From Planctomycetota bacterium (GTDB lineage: Bacteria; Planctomycetota; Planctomycetia; Pirellulales; Pirellulaceae), in contig CAUJHS010000046.1 of the NCBI GenBank assembly GCA_963204915.1, forward strand, positions 1-56,751: DNA of 56,751 bases, given 5' to 3'. The position numbers were made by a program, and so were the translations under genes. The notes under the pieces were generated by a model. The model made no database searches and was not told the DNA's origin. It saw only the letters and a list, made by a program, of their open reading frames with translations. This document shows, one piece after another, positions 1 to 7,158 of the stretch (its first letter is position 1; every line of letters begins with the position of its first letter).

Positions 1-658
1 GCTCGTCAGGCCGCCCAGCCGCTGGACCTCGTCTACGGCGGCGGCGTATTCGGCGCTATCTAACGCCGGAGGTGCAGCGGGGCGGAATTGCGAGGGGCTG
101 CTCATGGCGAACGGCGTCACGAGCGGCCATTGCGGCAACAGAGGCGGCAGATAATCCGGGAACGTACGGTTCCAATCTCCCGGCTGACCGCCCGGTGAGT
201 AAGACGCGCCGGCGCCATCCGCGCTGCGCCAAGCAAGCATCGCCTCGGCCGCCTGGCGGCCCATTTCGACGCCCAGCGCTTCCGCAGGACCGTCCGAGAC
301 TGTGGCGAGGGCTTCGGCTAAAGCGGCGTCGAATACCGCCCGTTCATCCGGTTCCTGGTAAAGCTGCGAAGCGACGTGGTGCGCGGCGGCGGCCGCAGCC
401 GCCACCGGCGACGCGCCCGAGGGCGCGACCAGATCAACATGGTACGGCTGATGGGTGCGCTCGATCGCGTTAACCGCGTCGTACATCGCCGCATGCACCA
501 TCGCTAGATTCCGCGCCGCCCGGGGCGGCTGCGAGGGCACGATCCGGTTCGGATAGGTATCGTTCGACAATGTCGTCCAGTCGCGAATCACATTCAGCAG
601 CGAGGCGTTCCAGTCCAGGACCACGTCGCCATACCGCGCCGTCCGTTCGACCGTGGGT
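1..658 (-). pseudogene. Vanadium haloperoxidase/PAP2-like protein, 5'-truncated and running off the window
   Basis: An open minus-strand frame reads continuously from about 658 to the left edge. It shows the N-terminal half typical of planctomycete vanadium-dependent haloperoxidase-like (PAP2 superfamily) proteins: VLDWNASLLNVIRDW, then RNLAMVHAAMYDAVNAI, a VEMGRQAAEAMLAWR helix and the stretch TPFAMSSPSQFRP. In the family these residues form the helical bundle before the vanadate/phosphate-binding histidine and arginines, which would lie beyond the window. No start codon exists in this frame: the coding sequence runs straight into an insertion-sequence terminus at 659, so the 5' end has been lost. 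I infer a disrupted gene rather than a functional enzyme. The family call rests on the motifs, not on the catalytic site, which cannot be seen. Confidence 0.7.
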
Positions 659-795
659 GCGCATGAAATCCTGTGGCGCGAGGGTGGGGGGTAGGTAAAA
701 AATGCGTCAGTGAACACGTTGGCGAATGTTGCTTTCACGGACGCCTCGCCAGGATTGCCCTTATAAGCTCAAGACCCTCCGCGGCCGGTGGGTAC
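659..795 (+). mobile_element. Decayed left end of an ISKra4-type insertion sequence
   Basis: This stretch closely matches the left terminus and leader of the complete element at 33,821. It has the same terminal inverted repeat (GCGCATGAAATCC here, GCGGATGAAATCC there), the same A-rich run, the same GCGTCAGTGAACACGTTGGC stretch, and the same approach to the transposase start. The start codon has decayed (CTTATAAGC instead of CTTATGAGT), and similarity fades about 30 bases later. The remnant has the same orientation as the intact copy and abuts the broken haloperoxidase-like gene. Confidence 0.8.
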
Positions 796-1014
796 CCGCG
801 CCCAAGAAGAGACAAAATCACCTGACAGCCAGTATCGATCGCTGCGCTGAGTGTCTCTTTAATCGAAATCGCAAGCGGCGGTTCGTCGGCGAGCGGGCAG
901 TAGGGCGTAGTCGCGAAGTGGCTCAAGCCGGATGATAAGGCTACTTTCCACCCCAGAACTCAGGCGGCTGACGCCGGCCGCTTGCCTGACGGCTGACAAG
1001 AGCTGTGAAACGTA
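796..1014. other. No gene seen between the IS remnant and the small cluster genes
   Basis: Short frames exist on both strands but none has a recognisable product, a good ribosome site or resemblance to its neighbours. The minus-strand frame covering 735-926 overlaps the IS leader and is judged accidental. This is probably scar sequence from loss of the rest of the insertion sequence. Confidence 0.4.
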
Positions 1015-1320
1015 TTACGGTGCTGGCTGCGGCAGCGTGTAGGTGATCGCGGGGGCTATTTCCGAGAGGAACGTTTGCCAGGCGTTGCGATCGTGGATTG
1101 TTACATTTAAGTGCCACACGCAGTTCTCGAATTGGCAATTGCGAACGAGGCCAAGCCGGGCCAAGTCTTTGACGATCAACGTGCATTGGCGGAAAACGCA
1201 CGCCTCGTAAGAATGTCCTGAAAGGTAGATGCTCTGCCGCTCAAATACGTGGTCCCGGTGGCCAACAGTCAAGTAGGCGTCGGAGGGTTCTGATTCGGGT
1301 GTAGCGTTTGAGGGGTTCAT
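1015..1320 (-). CDS. Small beta-helix-like protein, paralogue of the upstream gene
   Basis: A 101-residue protein of unknown function. Its core has cysteine/phenylalanine spacing like a short right-handed beta-helix or pentapeptide-type fold: YLSGHSYEACVFRQCTLIV, then RNCQFENCVWHLNV. A helical tail follows (DRNAWQTFLSEIAPAI). The same pattern, including CTL, WHL, the AW pair and AP, occurs in order in the adjacent 99-residue protein, so the two are tandem paralogues. The ATG overlaps the preceding stop codon (ATGA), implying translational coupling. It is the last gene of the NRPS strand, so a role in resistance, transport assistance or product maturation is conceivable, but nothing in the sequence proves any of these. 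Confidence 0.6.
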   Translation of the reverse strand: MNPSNATPESEPSDAYLTVGHRDHVFERQSIYLSGHSYEACVFRQCTLIVKDLARLGLVRNCQFENCVWHLNVTIHDRNAWQTFLSEIAPAITYTLPQPAP

Positions 1321-1616
1321 TGCGGCTTCTCCTGCTCGCCAACGCGTGGTTCGACAAAGGCACGAGGAAGCGAATCACGCACCACGGGCGCCATGACCTT
1401 CATAAAGTTCTCCCAAGCTCGGTGGTCGCTGACCAAAAAATCCAGGTGCCACGTGCAGCATTGCAGCGTGCAGCCGACCAAAGCTGGGATGCCGCTTTCG
1501 CGCACCACGAGCGTGCAGCGAAAAAACTTGCAGTCGTAGAACGCATTGCCCGACATATAGACCGTACAGTCCTGGAAGACTTGCCCCTCGTGAACTAGAT
1601 GAATCGCTTGCAGCAC
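1317..1616 (-). CDS. Small beta-helix-like protein following the terminal NRPS gene
   Basis: A 99-residue protein of unknown function. A longer frame opens further upstream inside the NRPS gene, but a perfect AGGAGG six bases before GTG at 1616 marks the real start. This gives almost the same length as the paralogue downstream. The centre reads VFQDCTVYMSGNAFYDC followed by FFRCTLVV and CTLQCCTWHLD, a repeating small-hydrophobic/cysteine pattern compatible with a short beta-helix. The C-terminus is an AWENFMKVMAP helix with a polar tail. It starts 46 bases after the NRPS stop and overlaps the next gene by four bases, so it belongs to the biosynthetic transcript. No enzyme motif is visible. 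Confidence 0.62.
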   Translation of the reverse strand: MLQAIHLVHEGQVFQDCTVYMSGNAFYDCKFFRCTLVVRESGIPALVGCTLQCCTWHLDFLVSDHRAWENFMKVMAPVVRDSLPRAFVEPRVGEQEKPQ

Positions 1617-1622
1617 GCGGCG

Positions 1623-1628
1623 CCTCCT
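1623..1628 (-). promoter_or_regulatory. Ribosome binding site that fixes the GTG start at 1616
   Basis: A consensus AGGAGG (minus strand) sits six bases before GTG 1616. It decides between this start and the longer in-frame extension that overlaps the 3' end of the NRPS gene. Confidence 0.75.
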
Positions 1629-1662
1629 AGCGAATGCGGATAAACCATGAGACCCTCCCGCT

Positions 1663-4600
1663 TCAAGCAAGCCTAACGGCAAGGCTTGCGACCGTGGGAT
1701 GGCGGAAAAGATCGAGCATCGAAATCTCGCGGGCAAACTCGCGGCGAAGGTGCTCGCGCACGGAAGCCAGGAGCAACGAATGTCCTCCTAAGTCGAAAAA
1801 ACTATCGTGAAGACCCACACGGTCGAGCGACAAGACCGTTTGCCAGATCGTGGCGATTTTCGCTTCCGTCTTCGTGCGCGGCGCCACAAACGATTGGTGC
1901 AGGCGCGGCCGGTCGGGCTGGAGCGCCGGCAGACGTTTGCGGTCGACTTTGCCGCTGGGCGTCAGCGGCAAAACATCGCAAATTTCGATGCGCGAGGGTA
2001 TCATGTAGTGCGGCAGTACCTGGCTCAGTCGCTGCCGTAGCTCTTCACCGGTAAGCGACGCCGCGCCTGCAGGCACCACCCACGCCACAAGGCTTTGGGC
2101 GTCGGCGGCGCCGTAAACCTTGACTGCCGCGTCCGAAACTTGAAGATCGCGTTTGAGGGCATGCTCGATCTCCTCCAGTTCGATGCGATAGCCGCGAAGC
2201 TTCACTTGCCGGTCCAACCTCCCCCGCAGTTCGAGTTGCTGGTTCGGAAGCCAGCGCGCGAGGTCGCCGGTGCGGTACATCCTCGCGCCAGGTGACAAGG
2301 CAAACGGATTGGGCACGAACGCGGCCGCCGTCTGCCCCGGTCGGCCGTGATAGCCCAGCGCTAGGCCGTCGCCCGCAATGCAAAGTTCGCCCCAGACGCC
2401 CACGGGCGCCAGTTCCAGGCGCTCATCGAGCACGTAGATTTGCGTATTGGCGATCGGCCGTCCGATCGACGGCGCGCGCGGTCCGCGGGTTACACGCTGG
2501 CATGACGACCAAACCGTAGTTTCCGTCGGACCGTACATGTTCCATACTTCGCAACAACGTTCGAGCAGCTTATCGGCTAGCGCCTGCGTCAGCGCTTCGC
2601 CGCCGCATAGGGCGCGCAGCGCAGGAGAGCCGTCCCAGCCCGACCGCAGAAGCATCGTCCACGTTGCAGGGGTCGCCTGCATCAGCGTGATCCCTTCTGA
2701 TTCGATCAGGTCGGTCAGCCGGGCGCCGTCCTGCACGTCGTCACGATCGGCCACGATGACTTGTGCGCCGAGCGAAAGCGGCAGAAACATTTCGAGCACC
2801 GAAATGTCGAAGGTGGGCGACGTGACCGCCAGAACCCGGTCGGCCTTCGTGGCGCTCGGTTGTAGTTGCATTGCCGCCAGAAAGTTGACGACTGCCTGAT
2901 GCGCGACGCAAACTCCCTTGGGTTGACCGGTCGAGCCAGAGGTATACATCACATAAGCTATGTCATTCGGCGCCGGTTCTCCGCGCCGTGACGCGCCCAA
3001 TCGGCGGTCTTTACGCTCCTCGACGCACAGGAGGGGAAGCGAGATGTCTTGAAACTCGTTGACTAAATCGCGTTGTGTGAGGATCAGCTTTACGTCGGCG
3101 TCGCCGAGAATGAACCGCTGTCGCGCTGGGGGCAGAGCCAAGTCGAGCGGCACATAGGCTGCGCCGCTGAGGAGCACGCCCAGAAGCATGCCGACCATGT
3201 CGGCGGACCGATGCGCCAGCACCGCCACTCGGTCGCCGCGTCGTACGCCTTGGGACGACAAGCGCGCTGCAATCCGGTCAGCGAAAGCGGTGAGCTCGGC
3301 ATAGGTCCAAGCCACGTGGCGGTCGCGCACTGCAATCGCATCGGGAGTGGCGCGCGCTTGGACGTAGATCAAACTGCACACGGTGGCGCCGCGGGGATAG
3401 TCGACGGCGGCCCCATTCCACTCCACCGTCAAGCGCGTCTTCTGAGCCGGGGTCAACAAAGGTAATTCACTCGCGGGACGGTGCGGTTCAGCCATCGCCC
3501 GCACGAGCAGTTCCCGGTAGTGGCCGAGCATCCGAAGGATCGACGTCTTCTCAAAGAGCGCCGTGTTGTATTCCAGCGCAAGCACCAGGCGGTCGCCCAT
3601 CATCGAGGCGGAAAGCGTCAGGTCATACTTCGACGTACCGCTTTCAAACGACGTCTCGCCGAGCGTCAGGTCCGAGAGCTCCAGCCGCGCCTTCGGCGCG
3701 TTGTGCATAATGAACATTACCTGAAAAACCGGCGAGCGGCTCAGGTCGCGTTCGGGGCGAATCTCTTCGACCAATTTTTCAAAGGGGAGTTCGTGGCGCT
3801 CGAACGCCTCCAGGGCCACGTGACGCACTTGCCGCACCAGTTCTGCAAAGCTGGGATCGTCCGACAGGTCGATCCGTAACGCCAGCGTGTTGAGGAAGAA
3901 ACCGAGCAACGGCTCCAAGTCAGCGTGGCTCCGATTGCCGACCGGCGTGCCGATCACGAGGTCGCGTTGTTGCGAATAGCGCGACAGGATAGCCGCCCAT
4001 GCGGCCAGAAGCGTCATGAAAGGGGTCACGCCCTGCGCTTGGCAGAATTCCAGGACCGCCAACCCATCGGCGCGCGAGAGCACCGTCAACTCCGCCGTAC
4101 CCTCAAACGTTTGCAACTCGGGACGTGGATGGTCCGTCGGCATTTCCAGCGCCGGAGGCAGGTCGGCCAACTGAGACTTCCACCAGGCGAGGAGCGAATC
4201 GAACCGTTCTCCGTTCAGCCATGCGCGTTGCCAAGCGGCGTAATCCCCGTATTGCAGCGCCAATCTGGGCAATTCCGGCTCGCGGCCGTGGACGCAGGCG
4301 TCGTACAACAATCCCAGTTCGCGCATGAAGATGCCCAGCGACCATCCGTCCGATACAATATGATGTTGGACAATCGCCAGCACGTGCTCTTCAGGACCGA
4401 TTTGAAGAAGCGCAAAACGCCAGTAAGGGCAGCTGGCCAGGTCGAACGGCTGTTGCGCCAGGCGGGTCACTTCCTCGCTGACCGCCCTATGCCGAGCATC
4501 GCCCAGCACGTGCGACAGACTCCGTTTTTCCAGCCGCACGGGAATCGCCGGGTGGACGATCTGCACCAGCCGATCTCCTTCCAGCTCGAGCGTTGTACGT

Positions 4601-4986
4601 AACACCTCGTGCCGTTCGACAATTTTCGTCAAAGCCCGTTCCAAGGCTCCAAGGTCGAGCGGACCCGCCAACCGTACAGCACCGGGAATATTGTAGGCGA
4701 AGCCCTCGGGGGTCATCTGCTGCAAGAGCCACAGCCGCTCTTGACCAAAGGAAGCTGGCGCCGGGCGAGTGCGATCCGAGCGCGGCAGGAGAGTTGGAGA
4801 ACCACGGTCCGCGTTCGCGGAGCCCAACAAGGCCAAGAGTTCCGGCTTGCGGCGCCGGATTTCCTGTTGCAGGTCAGGAGTCAGCGCCGCGGGCGCCGCC
4901 ACGCAAAAGATCCGATTTCCTTCGGCGCGCAAGCGGATCCCACGCCGCTCAAGTTCGCTCAACAACTCGTTGATCGTGTCCATCAT
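1663..4986 (-). CDS. Terminal NRPS module: docking-C-A(Gly)-PCP, no thioesterase
   Basis: A 1,107-residue nonribosomal peptide synthetase. Residues 1-55 form a TubC-type N-terminal docking domain (INELLSELERRGIRLRAEG). The condensation domain follows with HHIVSDGWS near 210. The adenylation domain has YTSGSTGQPKGV near 680 and MYGPTETT. The carrier domain has GGHSLL with the phosphopantetheine serine near 1070. Aligning the pocket by eye to GrsA gives DILQLGMVW, essentially the glycine signature. The protein stops about 35 residues after the carrier serine, with no thioesterase, reductase or terminal condensation domain. It probably accepts the chain from the PKS, whose C-terminus is a short acidic tail suited to a TubC-type partner, and adds glycine. 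How the product is released is not visible. ATG 4986 and ATG 4983 are both possible starts. Confidence 0.93.
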   Translation of the reverse strand: MMDTINELLSELERRGIRLRAEGNRIFCVAAPAALTPDLQQEIRRRKPELLALLGSANADRGSPTLLPRSDRTRPAPASFGQERLWLLQQMTPEGFAYNIPGAVRLAGPLDLGALERALTKIVERHEVLRTTLELEGDRLVQIVHPAIPVRLEKRSLSHVLGDARHRAVSEEVTRLAQQPFDLASCPYWRFALLQIGPEEHVLAIVQHHIVSDGWSLGIFMRELGLLYDACVHGREPELPRLALQYGDYAAWQRAWLNGERFDSLLAWWKSQLADLPPALEMPTDHPRPELQTFEGTAELTVLSRADGLAVLEFCQAQGVTPFMTLLAAWAAILSRYSQQRDLVIGTPVGNRSHADLEPLLGFFLNTLALRIDLSDDPSFAELVRQVRHVALEAFERHELPFEKLVEEIRPERDLSRSPVFQVMFIMHNAPKARLELSDLTLGETSFESGTSKYDLTLSASMMGDRLVLALEYNTALFEKTSILRMLGHYRELLVRAMAEPHRPASELPLLTPAQKTRLTVEWNGAAVDYPRGATVCSLIYVQARATPDAIAVRDRHVAWTYAELTAFADRIAARLSSQGVRRGDRVAVLAHRSADMVGMLLGVLLSGAAYVPLDLALPPARQRFILGDADVKLILTQRDLVNEFQDISLPLLCVEERKDRRLGASRRGEPAPNDIAYVMYTSGSTGQPKGVCVAHQAVVNFLAAMQLQPSATKADRVLAVTSPTFDISVLEMFLPLSLGAQVIVADRDDVQDGARLTDLIESEGITLMQATPATWTMLLRSGWDGSPALRALCGGEALTQALADKLLERCCEVWNMYGPTETTVWSSCQRVTRGPRAPSIGRPIANTQIYVLDERLELAPVGVWGELCIAGDGLALGYHGRPGQTAAAFVPNPFALSPGARMYRTGDLARWLPNQQLELRGRLDRQVKLRGYRIELEEIEHALKRDLQVSDAAVKVYGAADAQSLVAWVVPAGAASLTGEELRQRLSQVLPHYMIPSRIEICDVLPLTPSGKVDRKRLPALQPDRPRLHQSFVAPRTKTEAKIATIWQTVLSLDRVGLHDSFFDLGGHSLLLASVREHLRREFAREISMLDLFRHPTVASLAVRLA

Positions 4987-5078
4987 CGTCCGAGTCGCGC
5001 CTTCTCGGATTGCGAGGCAAATCGGAAACTCCTACCATACGCATTCCTTCGTTTCCGTGAAAGCCCAATGGAGTGGTT
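4987..5078. promoter_or_regulatory. Divergent intergenic region between terminal NRPS and capreomycidine synthase
   Basis: About 90 bases separate the divergent starts of the terminal NRPS gene and the plus-strand tailoring operon, so promoters for both must lie here or reach in from neighbouring genes. I see no clear -35/-10 pair or operator. On the plus strand, AATGGAG ends five bases before ATG 5079 and supports that start. Confidence 0.4.
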
Positions 5079-6188
5079 ATGGAATTTCCCATGGCGCGCC
5101 TGGAAGAGTGGATGCGACGGGCGTATTTCGAGGCCGACTTTGACATTGGTAGCAGCGGCGTGGAGAACTACCGCCTGCGCGAGCTGCGCGAGTTGGTGGG
5201 CTTGAGCCTCGACCAATTGGACGACGTAGTTTTTCACGACAGCAATACCTTGGGTGACTTCGCATTGCGCCAGGCCATTGCCCACCGTTATGCCGGGGGT
5301 AAGACCGAGCGCGTGATGGCGACCCACGGCTCGACCGAGGCCAATTACCTGCTTCACCTTGCTCTGGTAAACCCGGGAGAGGAAGTTATCGCGCTGGCGT
5401 CGGCCTATCAACAACTTTGGTCGTTGGCTCAAGGGCTTGGCGCCTCGGTGCGGTTTTGGCGACTCCGCCCGGAAAATAGATTTCATCCCGACCTGGACGA
5501 TTTGCGGAAGTTGATTTCCCCACGGACGAGAATTATCATCGTCAATTTTCCGCACAACCCGACCGGCGCTGGGCTGTCGCGCGAGGAACAGCACGAACTG
5601 GTGGCGGCAGCCGAGCGGTGTGGCGCGTGGTTGATCTGGGATGCGGCGTTTGCCGAGCTGGTTTACACCGCACCACCGCTGCCTAATCCGGCAACGTGGT
5701 ATCCGCGCGCCGTTTCCATGGGAACCCTGTCGAAGGCCTTTGGGCTGCCGGGGATGCGCGTCGGCTGGTGTATCGCGCCCCCGGAGATAATCAACCGCCT
5801 CACTTCCTTGCGCGACTATGTCTCGCTTCACCTCTCACCGTTGGTGGAGTTGATCGCCCGGAGCGTGCTGAAGCACGCGGATCAGATTCTCGCCAACCGA
5901 CTGTCTGCGGCGCGAGCGAACTTGGCGCATTGCGAGCGGTGGGCATCGGCGCAGAGGGAATTCGTGGAATGGATCGCTCCACAGGGAGGTGTTACGGCCT
6001 TTCCACGCCTGCTGCACGTCGATTCCGACGAAGTCTGCCGTCGGCTGATCGCCCACCACAGGGTGCTCACGGTTCCCGGGAGTTGCTTCGGTTGCCCTGA
6101 GCATATACGTCTTGGTTTCGGCGGCGCGCGCGGCGAGCTGGAAGTTGGCTTGGACCGCCTCGCCAAGGTGTTTCATGAATCCACTTGA
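5079..6188 (+). CDS. Capreomycidine synthase-like PLP enzyme (VioD/OrfR type)
   Basis: A 369-residue fold-type I PLP enzyme of the class I/II aminotransferase family. Near the N-terminus it reads FDIGSSGVENYRLRELREL, the characteristic opening of capreomycidine synthases such as VioD. A substrate/phosphate region ATHGSTEAN, then VNFPHNPTGAGLS, a PLP-ring aspartate in LIWDAAFAEL, and the Schiff-base lysine in SMGTLSKAFGLPGMRVGW (about K219) follow. In viomycin-type pathways this enzyme eliminates the 3-hydroxyl of 3-hydroxyarginine and cyclises it to capreomycidine. The matching hydroxylase is encoded at 30,719-31,720, which strengthens the assignment. GTG 5073 is an alternative start, but the Shine-Dalgarno spacing favours ATG 5079. 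A plain aminotransferase cannot be excluded from sequence alone. Confidence 0.8.
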   Translation: MEFPMARLEEWMRRAYFEADFDIGSSGVENYRLRELRELVGLSLDQLDDVVFHDSNTLGDFALRQAIAHRYAGGKTERVMATHGSTEANYLLHLALVNPGEEVIALASAYQQLWSLAQGLGASVRFWRLRPENRFHPDLDDLRKLISPRTRIIIVNFPHNPTGAGLSREEQHELVAAAERCGAWLIWDAAFAELVYTAPPLPNPATWYPRAVSMGTLSKAFGLPGMRVGWCIAPPEIINRLTSLRDYVSLHLSPLVELIARSVLKHADQILANRLSAARANLAHCERWASAQREFVEWIAPQGGVTAFPRLLHVDSDEVCRRLIAHHRVLTVPGSCFGCPEHIRLGFGGARGELEVGLDRLAKVFHEST

Positions 6189-6205
6189 GTAGCGAGCCAA
6201 ATGTG

Positions 6206-6421
6206 ATGGACAATGACCGCGAAGACCTGACGATCTACTGCGTGGTTGTGAATCACGAGGAGCAATACTCTATTTGGCCCCAGAACAAACCGGTTCCTTC
6301 CGGCTGGAATGAGGTCGGCGTGCAGGGCACCAAGGCCGAGTGCCTCAAGCACATCGATTCAGTCTGGACCGATATGCGTCCCCTGAGTTTGCGGCGGGCC
6401 ATGGAGCAAGGCGACGGATGA
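6206..6421 (+). CDS. MbtH-like protein
   Basis: A 71-residue MbtH-family protein, the small partner that many NRPS adenylation domains need for folding and activity. The diagnostic pattern is present: VVVNHEEQYSIWP, then VPSGWNEVG, then CLKHIDSVWTDMRPLSLRR. A TTG at 6185 overlapping the previous stop would add seven residues. ATG 6206 gives the usual family length and is preferred, though neither has a strong ribosome site. It lies 17 bases after the capreomycidine synthase gene and overlaps the thioesterase gene by four bases, so all three are one operon. It presumably serves the two NRPS proteins encoded on the other strand. Confidence 0.93.
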   Translation: MDNDREDLTIYCVVVNHEEQYSIWPQNKPVPSGWNEVGVQGTKAECLKHIDSVWTDMRPLSLRRAMEQGDG

Positions 6422-7158
6422 TGCGTGGGTTCGTCACCTTTCGTCCCGAGAGTTCGCGCACGCGTCTGCACCTGATCTGCGCTCCCTACGCCGGCGGCGC
6501 GGCAGCCGCGTTTCGCGGTTGGGCGCGCTGGCTTCCGGAAGAAATCGCGTTGTTGGCAATCGAGTTTCCCGGCCATGGGAGCCGCTTTGCCGAACCGCCG
6601 ACCACCAGTATGAGCGCGCTGGTGGCAGAGGCGGCCGATGCGCTGGCGCCGATAACTCGCGCGCCGTTGGCTTTTTTCGGACATAGCTTGGGAGCCGTGG
6701 TGATGTTTGAGTTGGCCCGCAAGCTTCATAAGCAAGCAGGACGCTGGCCCGAGCGGTTGCTTCTTTCAGGCCAACGAGCGTTTCACCGACCGCCGCCGCG
6801 ACCGCCCATCCACGCCTTGCCCGATCAGGAGTTTCTGGAAGAGATTCGGCGGTACGGAGGCACACCCAACGAAGTCTTCGAAGATGCCGAGTTGCTCTCG
6901 ATCTTTCACCCCTTATTGCGGTCCGATTTCACCTTGGGCGAAACGTACTGTTACGAGCCAGGCGCGCCGCTGGAATGCCCGATCTCGGCCTACGGCGGAT
7001 TGTACGATCTTGAGGTGACCAGTGAAGACGTGAAAGCCTGGCAGTCCTACACGCGCCGCGAATTCAATTGGCGCATGTTCCCTGGCGGGCATTTCTTCAT
7101 TCATGACTGCGAAGAATTGCTCGTCAACCGCGTGCTCCAGGACCTGCAAATGCTATAG
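6418..7158 (+). CDS. Type II thioesterase
   Basis: A 246-residue alpha/beta-hydrolase of the GrsT/RifR type II thioesterase family. Evidence: LICAPYAGGAAAAFRGWA, EFPGHGSRF, the nucleophile elbow FFGHSLGA (serine about 90), an aspartate in YGGLYDLEV and the late histidine in FPGGHFFIHD. These enzymes hydrolyse misprimed or stalled acyl groups from carrier domains. A longer frame opens at 6340, but ATG 6418 overlaps the MbtH stop (ATGA), showing coupled translation. Because no integrated thioesterase exists in the assembly line, this protein might also contribute to product release, though family members usually only edit. Its stop codon overlaps that of the convergent PKS gene by six bases. 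Confidence 0.93.
   Translation: MMRGFVTFRPESSRTRLHLICAPYAGGAAAAFRGWARWLPEEIALLAIEFPGHGSRFAEPPTTSMSALVAEAADALAPITRAPLAFFGHSLGAVVMFELARKLHKQAGRWPERLLLSGQRAFHRPPPRPPIHALPDQEFLEEIRRYGGTPNEVFEDAELLSIFHPLLRSDFTLGETYCYEPGAPLECPISAYGGLYDLEVTSEDVKAWQSYTRREFNWRMFPGGHFFIHDCEELLVNRVLQDLQML

Noticed and set aside
735-926. A 63-residue minus-strand frame near the IS remnant
   Set aside because: Part of it is the inverted IS leader sequence; no ribosome site or family.
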